A DNA stretch of 64,000 nt from Blasia pusilla (lineage: Eukaryota; Marchantiophyta; Marchantiopsida; Blasiales), in the NCBI GenBank assembly GCA_050084515.1, contig CM114272.1, forward strand, positions 13,950,001-14,014,000, read 5' to 3'. The translations under genes were made by a program, and so were the position numbers. Within the stretch, counting starts at the first letter, position 1, and each line of letters begins with the position of its first letter. The notes beneath the pieces are model-generated. The model had not been told where the DNA came from. It worked only from the letters and a program-made list of their open reading frames with translations, and ran no database searches. This document shows, piece after piece, positions 22,496 through 33,870 of the stretch.

Positions 22496-25400
22496 TTGGT
22501 CATGACTCATCATATGGGAGCAATGGTCAAGAAAGACTCGAGAGCAGATTGGTACATTGACTCCGGTGCATCAAATCACATGACCTTACAAGAAAAATGG
22601 TTCAGTAGTTTGGAGCCGATGAAAGATCCTGCAATTGTGCTCACAGGAGATGACACTCAACATTATATCACGCATACCGGTAAAGTTCCAATAGCATCAG
22701 ATGGTCTTTGTGCTCTTGGAAATGTTCTCTATCTTCCTATCATTGCAAGAAATCTGATCTCTGTAGGACACATAGTAGAACAGGGTTATCAAGTGAAGTT
22801 TAACGCAGATGGTTGTTTCATTGAAACAATGGATGATCAGACTACGATAGTCAAAGGAACTAGATCTGGTAGAATGTTTAAATTAGATGTTTCTATGCCA
22901 GAGATTCAAACAACAATGTATGGTCAAACCGGCCAACAAGTTATAGATCTAACTGTGTGGCATAAAAGAATTGGACGTATGAATCTTCAAAGATTACATA
23001 GTCTTTCATTATCTAATAGAGTAATAGGACTCCCTAAATTAGCGAGTCTTGCTTGCCAATTTGGAAAACAAGCTAGATTTCCTTTTCCAAAGCAAGATAG
23101 AAGAGCATCTAAGATATTAGAGTTGATCCACAATGATGTGTGGACATCATCACAACATAGTCTTAGTGATTGCCAGTACTTTCATTCATTTATTGATGAC
23201 TTCTCTAGGTATATATGGGTATACTTTTTGAAAGCCAAGTCAGAAGTATTCTCAGTGTTTCAAACATTCAGAATTATAGTAGAGAAGCACACTGGAAAAC
23301 ACATTCTAAAATTGCGTTGTGATGGAGGAGGAGAGTATCTTTCAACAGAGTTTGATGACTATTTACGTCAGAACGGCATCCAAATTCAAGTGACTTGCCG
23401 TTACACTCCACAACAAAATAGAGTGGCTGAGAGGAAAAATCGACATATTGCTGAAGCGGCACGAGCTATGTTGAATGAGAAGAACATGCCTAAGGTGTAT
23501 AGGGCAGAGGTTGTAGCATGTACAGTCTTCTTAATCAACCGAACTCTAGCAACATGAGTTCATGATAAAAATCTATTTGAAGTCTTCACACGCAATAAAC
23601 CTGATTTTTCCTTCTTGACAGTATTCGGTTGTATCTGTTATGCTCATGTTCCTTCTGAGAGACGTTAGAAAATTAGACCCCAAGTCTGAAAGATGTATCT
23701 TCATTGGCTATGCTCATGGAACTAAGGGATATAAGTGCTACATTCCATCCTCTAGGCAGCTTATTATTAGTCGAGATGTTATCTTTGATGAGCTAAAGTC
23801 ATGGTATGCTCCATCTGAGCCTATTCCACCTCTAAACTTGTCTGTTGAGGGGCAGAATATGACTAACAACCAACATACATTATCTTCAACTTCCCCAAGT
23901 ACTAGTGTAGGATTAGGAGAGGTCCTAGATTCATCCGTTAAATTTGTCAGTCCATGGACGGGGAGAGTACATATTCAGTCTGTTAACACTAGTTAGAGCT
24001 CGAGTAAGGCGTCAAAGGCATCTACCTCTGAACAACAACTTCGTAGATCAAGTAGAGTTACACATCCAGTTCCTAGATTCATAAATGAAGGTTTTCTTGC
24101 GACACATCATGCATATATGATGAGTATCCTTCAAGAGCAGGAGCCGAGTTGTTTTGAAGAAGCTGCGAGTAAAGCCGAATGGATTGAAGCTATGGAGGAA
24201 GAGCTTGCTGCATTAAGACATCAACAAACATGGGAGCTGGTTGATATACCTTCCGGTAAGGAAGCTATTGGTTGCAAATGGGTTTACAAAATCAAGCGCA
24301 ATTCAGATGGTACAATTAAGAGATACAAAGCGAGATTGGTGGCTAAGGGCTATGCACAACAATATGGTATCGATTATGAGGAAACATCTAGCCCTATTGC
24401 AAAGATGGCGACTATGAGAAAGTGGTTACAATTGTAGTAAGTAAGAAGTGGAGATTACATCACATGGACGTCAAGAATGCCTTCTTGAATGGAGATCTAT
24501 ACGAAGAGGTATATATGACTCAACCATATGGATACGAGCATCCTAAGTTTCCATTTCGCGTATGCAGGTTGAAGAAAGCTCTATACGGGCTCAAACAAGC
24601 TCCAAGAGCTTGGTATGGCAAGATCTACAAGAGTTGGGTTTTAGGGTATGTGATTCAGACTCTTCGTTATATCTCTTGAGAAGACAAGATCATACAGGTC
24701 TCATTGTGTTATATATTGACGATCTCTTCATTATTGGGAGCACTAAAAAAATGGTACAACAAGTCAAGCTTAAGTTACAAGCAGAATTTCATACGAAGGA
24801 CTTGGGAGAACTCAAGTACTTCCTTGGTATTGAGTTTATCAACAGGGAGAGAGCATGTGGTTACTACAATGACAATATGTTCTTCATATGCTTTCAAAAT
24901 ATGGTATGACGGCTTGTAAGTCAATGTCTACACCGTTGGACCAGAGCGTGAAGCTAAGAGTGGATGAAGGAGAGTTGCTTGCAGATTCTAATATGTACAT
25001 GCGCATGGTTGGAAGTTTGATCTATCTAACTATAACTAGACCAGATTTGAGCTATGCTCTTGGCCTAATGAGCCAGTTTATGCAAGCACCACGAAAACCT
25101 CACCTTGATGCTGTGAGGAGGATTATGCGGTATGTGAAATTCTCTATTCAATTTGGGCTTCAATTTGAACCTTCTCAGAGTTTTCAATTATACGGATTCA
25201 CAGATGCTGATTGGGCAAGAAGCGTGTTTAATCAACACTCCACATCTGGTTATTCATTTACTTTGGGAAGCGCAGTTATAAGTTGGGCTTCAAAGAAGCA
25301 ACCTACAATTGCTTTATCTTCAACAGAGGCTGAGTACATGGGAGCAATCAATGCAGCATGTGAGGCGGTGTGGCTTTATTGATTACTTGTTGAGATTGGT

Positions 25401-25679
25401 GTTAGTAATTTAGGACCTAGTGTAATATATGCAGACAATATTAGTAGCATCAAGCTTGCTAATAACCTTGTGTTTCATGCTCGTACAAAGCATGTTGAGG
25501 TGCTCTATCATTTTATCAGAGAGAAAGTGCTTGGAGGAGAAATTGATCTTGTGTATATAGGTACAGATCAGCAAATTGATGATATATTTACAAAGGCATT
25601 GTCTAGAGATAAGTTTGAGATGTTTAGAAAGGATTTAGGAGTTAGAGATATCGATATGAGCTTGAGGGGAAATATTTAA
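22496..25679 (+). pseudogene. Copia-1 pol remnant (protease, integrase, RT, RNase H)
   Basis: The protease active site DSGAS is intact near 22560. The pre-integrase zinc region (WHKRIGRMN) has lost part of its CxxC (LACQFGK here, VCSSCQFGK in Copia-2). The integrase core shows IHNDVW, FIDDFSRY and the glutamate in AERKNRH. RT motifs follow in three frames: [30 protein letters not shown] and the intact YIDD box near 24714-24725. RNase H has TDADW and LSSTEAEY. Breaks include stops after 23557 and at 23670-23680, shifts near 24420, 24610-24650 and 24890, and a stop at 25379. No full polyprotein can be made. Confidence 0.92.
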
Positions 25680-25986
25680 GATTGAGTTACAGTCAAGCTC
25701 ATGAGACACCTGAACTACTATATTTGGCATTCACACGAAGTAGGGAAGCTTAATCTTGGTTAGTCAGTTAAGCACAATTATCTTAACTAGGGTTAGTTAA
25801 TCATAATTAAGCTTACTCGAGATTATGGTTAAGGATAGGTTTAGGGTTGCTTGTACATACCCTATATAATTGAGAAGAGGACTAGCCTCCACTTATTCTT
25901 TCATTGCAAATTTTGTTCTCCATGGTGGTGTGTGTGTGTGTGAAAGCCATTTTCCACCAGTTATGCTTGTTTAGCAGTTTTCCACA
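25673..25986 (+). repeat. Copia-1 right LTR
   Basis: It starts TATTTAAGATTGAG just after a purine tract (GAGGGGAAA) that would prime plus-strand synthesis. It ends TTTTCCACA, followed by the target repeat CTTGG. It keeps the CCCTATATAATTG box and a longer TG run than the left LTR. Confidence 0.9.
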
Positions 25987-26237
25987 CTTGGGAGCATAGG
26001 TTACCATGGAGAGAGCTTGGGAGAGGGGAGGGGTATACCTCAAGGAGGGAGAGCTTGAGAGCTCATTCTCTCTTTGTTGAACCTCTTGGCACGAGGCGGC
26101 GGAGCTATGGTCCCTTGCCTTGTGAGTGTAACCCAAGCCTCTTATTAGGAGAATGGGTTTGGTTTGACATTGAGAGAGATATGTGAGAGTGCACACATAT
26201 GAGAACTATGGTATTGTGAGAGAGATTTCACCTTATT
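25987..26237 (+). repeat. Right part of the Copia-split Gypsy LTR (family M)
   Basis: It resumes the match to the solo LTR at 55332 (GGTTACCATGGAGAGAGC, GGGGAGGGGTATACCTCAAGG, and so on). Similarity fades after about 26237, and the family's 3' end GCACGACA is missing here. Confidence 0.75.
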
Positions 26238-28060
26238 TTACAAAGAGAGAATGAGAGGGTGAGAGAGCTTCATGGAGGAGCTTGCTGGTTGCTCAATATT
26301 TGGTGCAGGTTGGGGACCGTGTTCCCCACTTCATGGCTCATGGGAGTGCTCACGAGAGCAAGAACCTCGTTGTTTTGACGTTTGTGTGCCGATTTTTCGT
26401 GTGAGAGAGTGGCGCGCGGAAGCACTGCCCAATTTCTGATAGAGATTGAGTATGGGGGCTGGTTGCCCTATTCCGATGCTCTTGGTAGCACCATGTAGCT
26501 TGCTCATTTGCATTTTCATAGGTTTTTCATTTTCGTTGGAAGAAATCAGCGTGGAAGCATTGCCAAAATTTATGTAGGAGAAGCAACGTTGGGATTTACA
26601 ACAGTCCCTATCAATTTTTATTGGAAGGTTTGATTCAAAATATTTTTCAACGCTATTGTAGATCATAAAGCTGAGCACGATGTGCAATAGACGGTGCATA
26701 ATTTGGAGTTGCGAGCAAAAAGTTATGGCCAATTTTGCAAAATTTCCATTGTTAGGCAATTTTTAGGGTAAAATTGTTCAAACCCTAAACCAGCCGCCGC
26801 CTTCAACGGTCCGCCGTCAACCGTCACCATCAACGATCCACCGTTGATAGCCCGCCATCACCGTCAACTGTCCATCATGGCCGTGTGTCGTCGACCGTCG
26901 AACGTTGCTGCGGCCTACCGCCGCTCAGAGCTGCGATCGGCGGTTGTCCGCCGTTGGTTTCCATTGCCACCATTACAGAGTGGAAAATCTTCCACCGTTT
27001 TCCTTCTGCCACCATTACGGAGTGGGCAGTCTTCCAGTCTTCTTCGACCATTGATTCTCTGACTTGCACCGCCACCACGTACTTTGTTGTGGCCGCCACC
27101 GTCATCGCAATCTCGTCATCAACAAGTGATGGTAGGTGACCTCGGATAATGGTGTTTGAGTTTTCATTTCATTCTGCTATGTTATGATTGGTTGCCGCTC
27201 GACGACGATGGACTACCATGTCGTGATGCCCGTAGCCGCAACGGGTTGCCGATTGTTGCGCCGTGCCGCTCGTGGCCACACCGTGTGTATTTTTGATTGA
27301 GGAGGATATGCTGCGAAGTGCCGCATCCCATTATTGAGTGTCGTGTTGTTCTCTGCCGCCAGTGCCACACCGTACCGCTAGATCCGCACCGCATATTGAG
27401 GAGGTTTGAGGAGCATCAGTACGAGAGGAGTACGACTTGCTGATTGGAGAAGTTGTCTTCATGACCGAGTTGGGGTCAAGATTTGGAGTTGCCGAGGAGC
27501 GACATCGATATTATTGTCAAGTTACCCATTCTGGTCTCTTACCCTACACGTGTGAGGGATTTCTGGGTATTGGGAAGTTATTTGGGATATTGGGTTTCGT
27601 GCTGATGTTGAGAGCATCGATGATGTATGGGTTTAAGGGACATAGACCTGTGTGGGATGTCTAGATTTGAGGATGTTTTGTGGATGAGACGATAGATCAA
27701 TTGATTTGCCGGACCACGCCACTTGTTGCCTCACAACACACGTCTCAATGAGAGAGTGTAGATTGAGTGCCGCATGTTTAGTTTTAATGATTGAGGGATA
27801 ACTTGCGAGATTGAGAGTGATCGTGTGAGAGGGGCACGAGGGTCATCACGGCATCCTTTTGGGATTTTGAGAGGCGAGGTAGTGGACTTGAGAGTAGCTC
27901 CAGAGGATTTACCCGGAGTGATGCGAGGTTTTGAGGGTCTCCACGTGAGAGACCACCTCGATCTCCTTTTATGTTGTTTTCAGACGAGGGGGAGCATGTA
28001 CAGGAGTGTGTAAGGGATCCCATGTACACATTGAGTGGTCCTACCAGTTAGGCGTATGAG
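26238..28060 (+). other. Probable 5' leader of the PHD-Gypsy element, no gene
   Basis: This lies between the truncated LTR and gag. Bases 26780-27160 are rich in CCGTC/CCGCC words with a direct repeat (GCCACCATTAC near 26967 and 27009), as is common in retrotransposon leaders. Frames are short and interrupted. No primer-binding site could be identified. Assigning the stretch to the element is an inference from position. Confidence 0.4.
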
Positions 28061-28825
28061 ATGGACGACCGGGGTAGAGGACCGCGTAGGTTTTCGGGTG
28101 CTGTAGGCACTATAGAGCTACACGACTTCATTGCAGAGTTTAGGAGTTGGTGTGACTTACAACGGACTAGGAACTCTAGAGAGTTCAACCCATTTACAGC
28201 ATGGAATGCTATGTTCCAACATTTAGAGGGGGCGACCATGGACGATTACCATGAGTTCTCCCATAGATATGCCCAGGAGATTGAGGCATGGCGACTCTAC
28301 TATGACCCACACTATGTTTCCTGGACGGAGCCGTTCCCAGATGAGGAGGAGGAGTCAGAAGAGGCTACTTCCTCTTCCACTAGTGATTTTTTAGGAGGGG
28401 TCATTCGCACTGGAGCAGTTGTACCGTCTGGTCGGGTTTGTCGTAGGTTCAACCCCATGGTTGAGTTATTCACTGAGTTGAGGGCGAGCTACCAGGGGGT
28501 ACGGACGGAAAAGTTGTGGAGCATCCACGACTTCCAGGGGTGCCCGGGTGAGATGCATGAGGCTTACACTTGCTTGCGCTGGTTGATCAACGTCAATAAG
28601 GGGGTGACAGAGGCTGAGGCTATCCAGTCATGGTACGCGATGCTGGACTGGACCCTACGGACATGAGTGCGGAAGGGGATGCTTCTTAAGAACACCTCCC
28701 CTACGTTGAGAGATGTTTTTAGGACCGCTGAGAATATGGAGTGCAACATGGCGGAAGAGAGCGTAGCCACCATGGATTCTGGGCGAGAGCAGTCACGATT
28801 GCTTGCACCTCAATGCAGCAACGTG
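28061..28825 (+). pseudogene. PHD-Gypsy gag (capsid) remnant
   Basis: The 201-codon frame from the ATG at 28061 has the Gypsy gag pattern: a hydrophobic/aromatic block GTIELHDFIAEF, FTAWNAMFQHLEG, DDYHEFSHRYAQEIEAW, then an acidic linker. A TGA at 28664 interrupts it, and the same frame continues (VRKGMLLKNTSPTLRDVFRTAENME) to about 28825. A diverged copy lies on the minus strand at 57180-57770, which shows which residues are kept. Capsid would assemble virus-like particles. It cannot be made full-length here. Confidence 0.82.
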
Positions 28826-29047
28826 GACTCCAAGATAGGTTGACTATGGCACCACGAGCTCAGGGAGGATATCGGGAGGCCATGCCACAGAGACCTGCGC
28901 CTTCATATACGGCTCAGCAACATCCGCATATGTTTTACTTATTGGTCATGTGATGGAGCCCATCATCAGCATGATTACACTCGTTAGGGTCATGGACGTG
29001 TGCCTCAGCATGGAAGAGGAGATGGTGCTGCACCAAGAGGTTATCAG

Positions 29048-29089
29048 TGTGACTATTGTTAGAGGTATGGTCACACACGCGCCTGGTGT
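29048..29089 (+). pseudogene. PHD-Gypsy zinc knuckle with internal stop
   Basis: The frame reads CDYC-stop-RYGHTRAWC, a CCHC zinc knuckle (Cx2C x4 H x4 C) with correct spacing but a TAG right after the second Cys. The knuckle follows gag in Gypsy elements and binds RNA. The stretch on to 29974 is open in pieces and carries no clear protease motif. Confidence 0.7.
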
Positions 29090-29974
29090 TTCAATTTACA
29101 CCCTTAGTTACGTCCGGACCGAGGGCTAGAGAGGGCACTAGAGTGAAAGGCCGGTCCGGGTGGGCCTAGAGGTCGTGCACCAAGTGATCCCGTTGGGGGA
29201 CGAGGAGGTGGAGTTGCACGACAAGGTGGTGGAGTTTCCCATGGAGGAGATAGAGTCCCACCACCTAGACGCATTGAGGGAGACGTCGGACATGAGGCTG
29301 GATTGGCTGCTCAGATACAACGGCTACAGGAGCAGATTGCCGCTATGGTATTGAGGTTACTCGATGCCGGATCTCTGGCATCGACATCATATGGAGGAGC
29401 AAGAGATATGGAGGATCCTGGTTGGATGTGCGGGGTTGCCTAGATGGAGGCCGCCGCAGTTGTGACACTTGGAGCACCCACAAAGTTGGATCCACAGCAG
29501 GGGGAAGACAAGAAAAAGATTTGGCTTCCTTAGTCTTTCACGTTGTCCGAGGCGATAAGGACCCCATCAATGGGTCCTGATCAGAGTTCCCAGAGAGTTC
29601 GTGATGTTATTGGTGTGCAGGCATGAAGGGCGATGGGAGAAACGAGTGCAAAGACTCCTATTGTTGATGCTCAGGAGGAGCATGTGTCAAGTACGATGTT
29701 GGGGGCGGCCACGATGGTGTACTGTGCTCTGCTATTTTCTGCTTCCGATGTTATGACATTGGGAGGTACGCCCGCCTAGGTGTTCCGGCTGGTCGCTACG
29801 CTATGTGAGCGTGGAGTTGGAGTTCCTACATCCAGTTCAGAGGTGATTGCAGAGGAGGTGATGGACCTGCCCTTGGAGTGGATGGTTGGGCCGTACATGT
29901 CAGATTCTTGGCAGGCTGTTGCTGCTAGGATGGCGGAGATGCCTGCTAGATCCGCGATAGAGCGTGCCATGGCT
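29090..29974 (+). other. PHD-Gypsy interior, unassigned
   Basis: This is decayed coding-like sequence between the zinc knuckle and an integrase fragment. A plus-strand frame at 29780-29992 ends RSAIERAMASLGVV; I do not recognise it. The aspartic protease expected here was not found with confidence. Confidence 0.4.
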
Positions 29975-30125
29975 TCTCTAGGTGTTGTGTAGCTAGATGC
30001 ATGGTGTGTGATCGAGTCTAGACATAGTTCAATGCTCCTACTCCACATTTACATCCACTTTCGATCATGGGTTAAGGTTATAGATGGAGTTTGGATTTTG
30101 CAGGACCTTTATCTTTGACGGAGCG
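29975..30125 (+). pseudogene. Stray integrase fragment, cut by an LTR
   Basis: The text matches 33395-33535 of the main integrase: ARCMVCDRV (end of the zinc-binding domain), then FNAP, then the G-stop-GYRWSLDF region. It even shares the stop after IMG. It breaks off exactly where TGTCACATC, an LTR start, begins at 30126. It comes from a second integrase copy. Confidence 0.75.
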
Positions 30126-30460
30126 TGTCACATCAGAGTAGCCGATAGGCCAAGATCTATCGTGGATAGGGCATAGGAGCCAGCGGACTATCTTGAGTGT
30201 AACTTTGTCCCACGGTGTCGGATGAGGTTGAGGATAGGTCCATTGTGTCAAGAGCGTCGTTTTTGACAACTTTCATATTGAGGTCTTTCATAGTCATGTG
30301 ACTTGTTGACCAGGTCACCCGCCCCTGATAACCTGTGCGCGCATGTTACCAAGGGGATAGCTATTTTTTGGGGAACAGCCTTTTGGCTCTTCCCAACCCT
30401 ATATAAGAGAGGAAGATGGCTTTCCTAAGCCATCGTTATCATGTTGGGCCGTTGGAGCAC
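30126..30460 (+). repeat. LTR family L, copy 1 (3'-truncated)
   Basis: It starts TGTCACATCAGAG and runs through the TATA box (CCCTATATAAGAG, near 30397-30409) into the following transcribed part. It stops at GTTGGAGCAC, where a second copy begins. It carries four palindromes, described in the findings. Confidence 0.8.
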
Positions 30461-30910
30461 TGTCACATCTGAGTAGCCGATAGGCCGAGATCTATCGTGG
30501 ATAGGGCGTAGGAGCCAGCAGACTATCTTGAGTGTAACTTTGTCCCACCGCGTCAGATGAGGTTGAGGATAGGTCCCTTGTGTCAGGAACGTCGTTTCTC
30601 ATAACTTTGATGTTGAGGTCTTTTACAACCGGGTGACTTGTTGACCAGGTCACCTGCCCCTGGTAACCTGTGCGCGCAGGTTACCAAATGGAGGGCCATT
30701 TTTAGGGGAAGAGCCTTTTGGCTCTTCCCAACCCTACATAAGAGAGGAAGGTGGCTTTCCTAAGCCATCTTTCTCATGTTGGGCCCTTGGAGCACCTCTC
30801 TTGTATGTGTGTGAGATAGGACTAGGGTGCTAGCGTCAGGATTCCTTGATAGCACAGGATGGACGAGGCTCGATATGCCAATGTAGATTGAGGAGTGGAG
30901 TTTTAGGCTG
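30461..30910 (+). repeat. LTR family L, copy 2 (3'-truncated)
   Basis: It starts TGTCACATCTGAG and matches copy 1 and the longer copy at 34759 up to TTTTAGGCTG at 30910, where it departs. It holds the best-preserved palindromes: GGTAACCTG / CAGGTTACC at 30662-30685 and GGGAAGAGCC / GGCTCTTCCC at 30706-30729. Its TATA is altered to CCCTACATAAGAG. Confidence 0.8.
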
Positions 30911-31190
30911 GGTGTGCCGTTTTTACTACTCTTTATGCCTAGTAGCCTTACCTACGTTGGTGAGCTTCCCAGCATCCCATGCCTTTCATCAGGGAGGGCC
31001 AGGTATGATTTGGGATGAGGTGACCGGCGCATTGGAGGAGCTTACAGCAGATGAGCGCGAGCGCGCCATGGGGTTCACCACCGGTACTACGGCGGTGCCA
31101 GGGATGACTAAGGCATCCTGGAGACAGGTGTTGGGGGAGGCGATGGACCTCAACTGTCTCACATGGATAGTCAGCCTAGGTATGGCATAG
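30911..31190 (+). pseudogene. PHD-Gypsy block resembling the C-terminal end of a C5-cytosine methyltransferase
   Basis: About 92 open codons read PTLVSFPASHAF, GGPGMIWDE, LTADERERAMGF, GTTAVPG, and then a run ending LGEAMDLNCLTW. The order (Arg-Glu..Met-Gly-Phe, Gly-Thr-Thr, Pro-Gly, then Leu-Gly..Ala-Met-Asp-Leu-Asn) resembles motifs IX-X of DNA cytosine methyltransferases (R..MGFP.GYT ... R...LGNA). The catalytic Pro-Cys motif IV is not in view, so any enzyme activity is ruled out for this fragment. The block sits upstream of the reverse transcriptase and downstream of inserted LTRs. It may instead be an unrelated conserved Gypsy linker; I hold the methyltransferase link only loosely. Confidence 0.35.
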
Positions 31191-31481
31191 CAGAGACGGA
31201 TGCGAGTGTCATCCATGTCGTCACGTCCACGAGTTGGACAATTGCCTACAGGGTCTATACAGGCATTGGCTGGGGGCGAGACGAGGTGAGATAGGCACCC
31301 ATGGACTTCCTGGGATGTCGTTCGAGCAGAGAGTGCAAAGGCGGCTAGAGAAGCACATGTTCATTTTTCGGATGTGGAGCATGGTGTAGGAGGTAAGAGT
31401 GGAGTGGCTGTTGCGGAGGTGGCTAGGGTTGCTACATAGCAACCAAAGCCGGAGGTTGCGTCCTCTCCGAGTGAGGTCACG

Positions 31482-32460
31482 ATGGAAACTTGGGAGCCTG
31501 TGATAGGTCTCAAGTTGATAGGAGGAGAGCGACGGCGAGTTCATAGGTTTCTGAGAGGGCATGTCAGTTGTTTTGCCTTCAGTATGAGAGACTTGGGTAC
31601 GCTCAAGGGTCCTGAGATACGGATTGAGTTGGCTAGTGATACGCCGATCTTTTGTCGACCCTGCAGGTATTCTGATATGGAGCGAGCCTTGATTCAGAGC
31701 AAGAGTCAGGACTTGTGGAGTTATCACATGGGTAGTATGGATCTGCCACAGTCAAGCCGGCAAAGAAGGATATGTATGGCAAATTGGACGGATAGGCGGA
31801 TGTGTGGAGATAATCGTCCTATCAACCGACAGACAAGGTCAAATCGGTACGCCTGCCTACTCCTGAGGAGATCTTTGATGCAGAAGGACATGCGAAGATC
31901 TTCAGTACTTTAGATCTCTGTGCTGGCTATCATCAGCTTCCTATCAGGTTGGAGGATAGGGAGAAGATAGCATTCTGGGGGATAGATCGGTTCGGGAGAG
32001 ATTGCTTGTATCAGTGGCGGTTCTTACCATTTGGGTTGAAGAACGCGCCTGCAGAGTTTCAGAGAGTAATGGATAGGATTCTGGCTGGCTTGGATTTTGT
32101 ACGATGTTACATATATGATATTTTTATCTTCAATTCCACGGTTGAGGAGCATGAGCGACACTTAGAGGAGGTGTTTTGATGATTGCAGTTTCATGGACTG
32201 AAGTAACATCCAAGCAAGTGCAGATTCTTTAAGGAGGAGATTAAGTACTTGGGACACACCATATACCCGACTCGGTTAGGCATTCAGCAGACAAAGGTAG
32301 AGGCTATTGGGCAGATTCCACGCCCTACAGATGTGAGTCGAGTCCGAGCATTTCTTGGACTGGCGAACTTCTATCGACGGTATGTCAAGGGTTTTAGTGC
32401 GATCGCAAAGTCTTTGAACTTGATGACGAGACTTGATCAGGTTTGGTTGTGGTGAGATGA
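31482..32460 (+). pseudogene. PHD-Gypsy reverse transcriptase remnant
   Basis: Family motifs are clear: RFLRGHVSCFAFSMRDLG (upstream of RT), CGDNRPINRQT, then after a frame change STLDLCAGYHQLPIR, EKIAFWGIDRFG, LYQWRFLPFGLKNAPAEFQ and RVMDRILAGLDF. The catalytic YxDD box is YIYD at 32108-32119, so one essential Asp is lost. Frame breaks occur near 31725-31800 and 31915, a stop follows LEEVF at 32177, and the thumb (RVRAFLGLANFYRRYVKGF) continues to about 32455. RT would copy the element's RNA into DNA; this copy cannot. Confidence 0.9.
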
Positions 32461-32892
32461 TCAAGAGCGAGCATTTCAGAAGCTCAAGGACAGGTTGACG
32501 TCCTCACCCATTTTGCAAAGACCGGTTAGGGGTCGCCCATTCCAGTTACATACGGATTGGAGCATGTTGGATCTAGGAGCAGTGCTTAGTCAGAGGGATG
32601 ACGAGGAGAGGGAGTTCGTTGTGGCTTACGTGAGCCGATCTAACAACATTGCAAGGCGAAGTTCAACTCCTACGAGGGAGAGTGCTTGGCTGTAGTGTGG
32701 GCCGTGGCATATTTCAGGTGCTATTTATTCGGCAACCATTTCACACTTATCACTGATCATCAGCCGTTGAGGTGGTTGATGGAGTCCGACAAGCTTACGG
32801 GAAAGCTTGCCATGTGGGCTCTATTACTACAAGAGTATGAGTTTGAGGTGGTTCATAGGCCAGGTTGGCTGAACATGATGCGGATGGGTTGA
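32461..32892 (+). pseudogene. PHD-Gypsy RNase H remnant
   Basis: FQLHTDWSMLDLGAVLSQ, REFVVAYVSRS and then, in another frame, AVVWAVAYFRCYLFGNHFTLITDHQPLRWL and EFEVVHRPGWLN are the typical connection/RNase H segments of Gypsy elements. The frame shift lies at about 32690. RNase H removes template RNA during reverse transcription. The frame carries on with weak similarity to 33110. Confidence 0.88.
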
Positions 32893-33112
32893 GTCGTAAC
32901 CCATGTCCGAGTCAGAGAGACGACACACGAGCTCGATGGCACGGAGAGAGTGATGAGGAGATCGTGCCCGGATGGCATGCATCTGCCTATCTTTGTTGGT
33001 TGACTATGGTAGGTCAGCCACAGGTAATGACTCCAGTGGTGGGGTTGGATGATGAGTCTTTGGATCTGGAGGTCAGTGAGAGGCTACAGGTGGTCATGAT
33101 ATCCATGACGAC

Positions 33113-33870
33113 GTGGAGGTTGTGGAGTTCTTGCGCACTGGCGTCATAGCGAGTACAGTGAGTGCTAGGGAGCGGGATCGGATCCTACAGCAAGCCGGGA
33201 GGTTTAGGTGGGAGGGGACTCACATTTTGCGAGTATGGGGAGATGGTAGGATACGAGTGGTACCTCATCCTTCCCAGCGAGCACGTGTAGTGCGACATGC
33301 CCATGAGGAGTTGGGACATTTTGGAATAAAGCGTACTTACAACTTACTCCACGTTCAGTATTGGTGGCGTGGCATGCATACTAGAGTACAGCAATTTGTG
33401 GCGAGATGTATGGTATGTGACAGAGTGCGAGCATCCTTCAATGCTCCCACTCTGCAGTTACATCCTTTGCCGATTATGGGTTAAGGTTATCGATGGAGTT
33501 TAGACTTTTCGGGACCTTTGCCATTGACGGGGCGGCATCATAGGTACGTGTTGGTCATGGTGGAGAATTTCTCCAAGTGGATAGAGTTGGTGGCACTACT
33601 GAACAAGGCGTGCGAGGGAACAACTTATGCGTTTCTAGATCTTGTGCTTAGTCACTTTGGTGCAGCGGCGGAGGTGTTGACTGACCAGGGTACCGAGTTC
33701 AGGGGAGAGTTTCAGGCCTTGTGTGATCAAGTGCTAATAGATCATCGCACCACGTCCAGAGATCATCCTGAGGCGGATGGGTTGGCGGAGAGAGTGGTAC
33801 AGACGGTGCAGTTGCGCAAGAGAGGGTTGCGCAATTGCACCGGGGATAGTTGAGGGAGTGGGACCTACAG
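33113..33870 (+). pseudogene. PHD-Gypsy integrase: zinc-binding and catalytic domains
   Basis: The His/Cys zinc domain is intact by eye: HAHEELGHFG, then CMVCDRV, at about 33296-33430. A stop after LPIMG (33482) is followed in frame by GYRWSLDFSGPLPLTG, with the first catalytic Asp, and HHRYVLVMVENFSKWIEL. LTDQGTEFRGEF has the second Asp, and HPEADGLAERVVQT the Glu. The D,D,E triad is therefore present, but the frame is broken at 33482 and again near 33845. Integrase inserts the DNA copy into chromosomes. Confidence 0.9.

Larger units (their letters stand above)
20719..25986 (+). mobile_element. Copia-1: complete but inactive LTR retrotransposon
   Basis: Two LTRs of about 312 bp flank gag-pol remnants in Copia order (gag, protease, integrase, reverse transcriptase, RNase H). 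A 5-bp target duplication, CTTGG, lies at 20714-20718 and 25987-25991. The related LTR at 55332 keeps the unfilled site (GTGACTTGGGAG), which confirms the insertion point. The LTRs differ at roughly one base in ten by eye, so the insertion is old. Several frameshifts and stops break the polyprotein. Confidence 0.95.
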
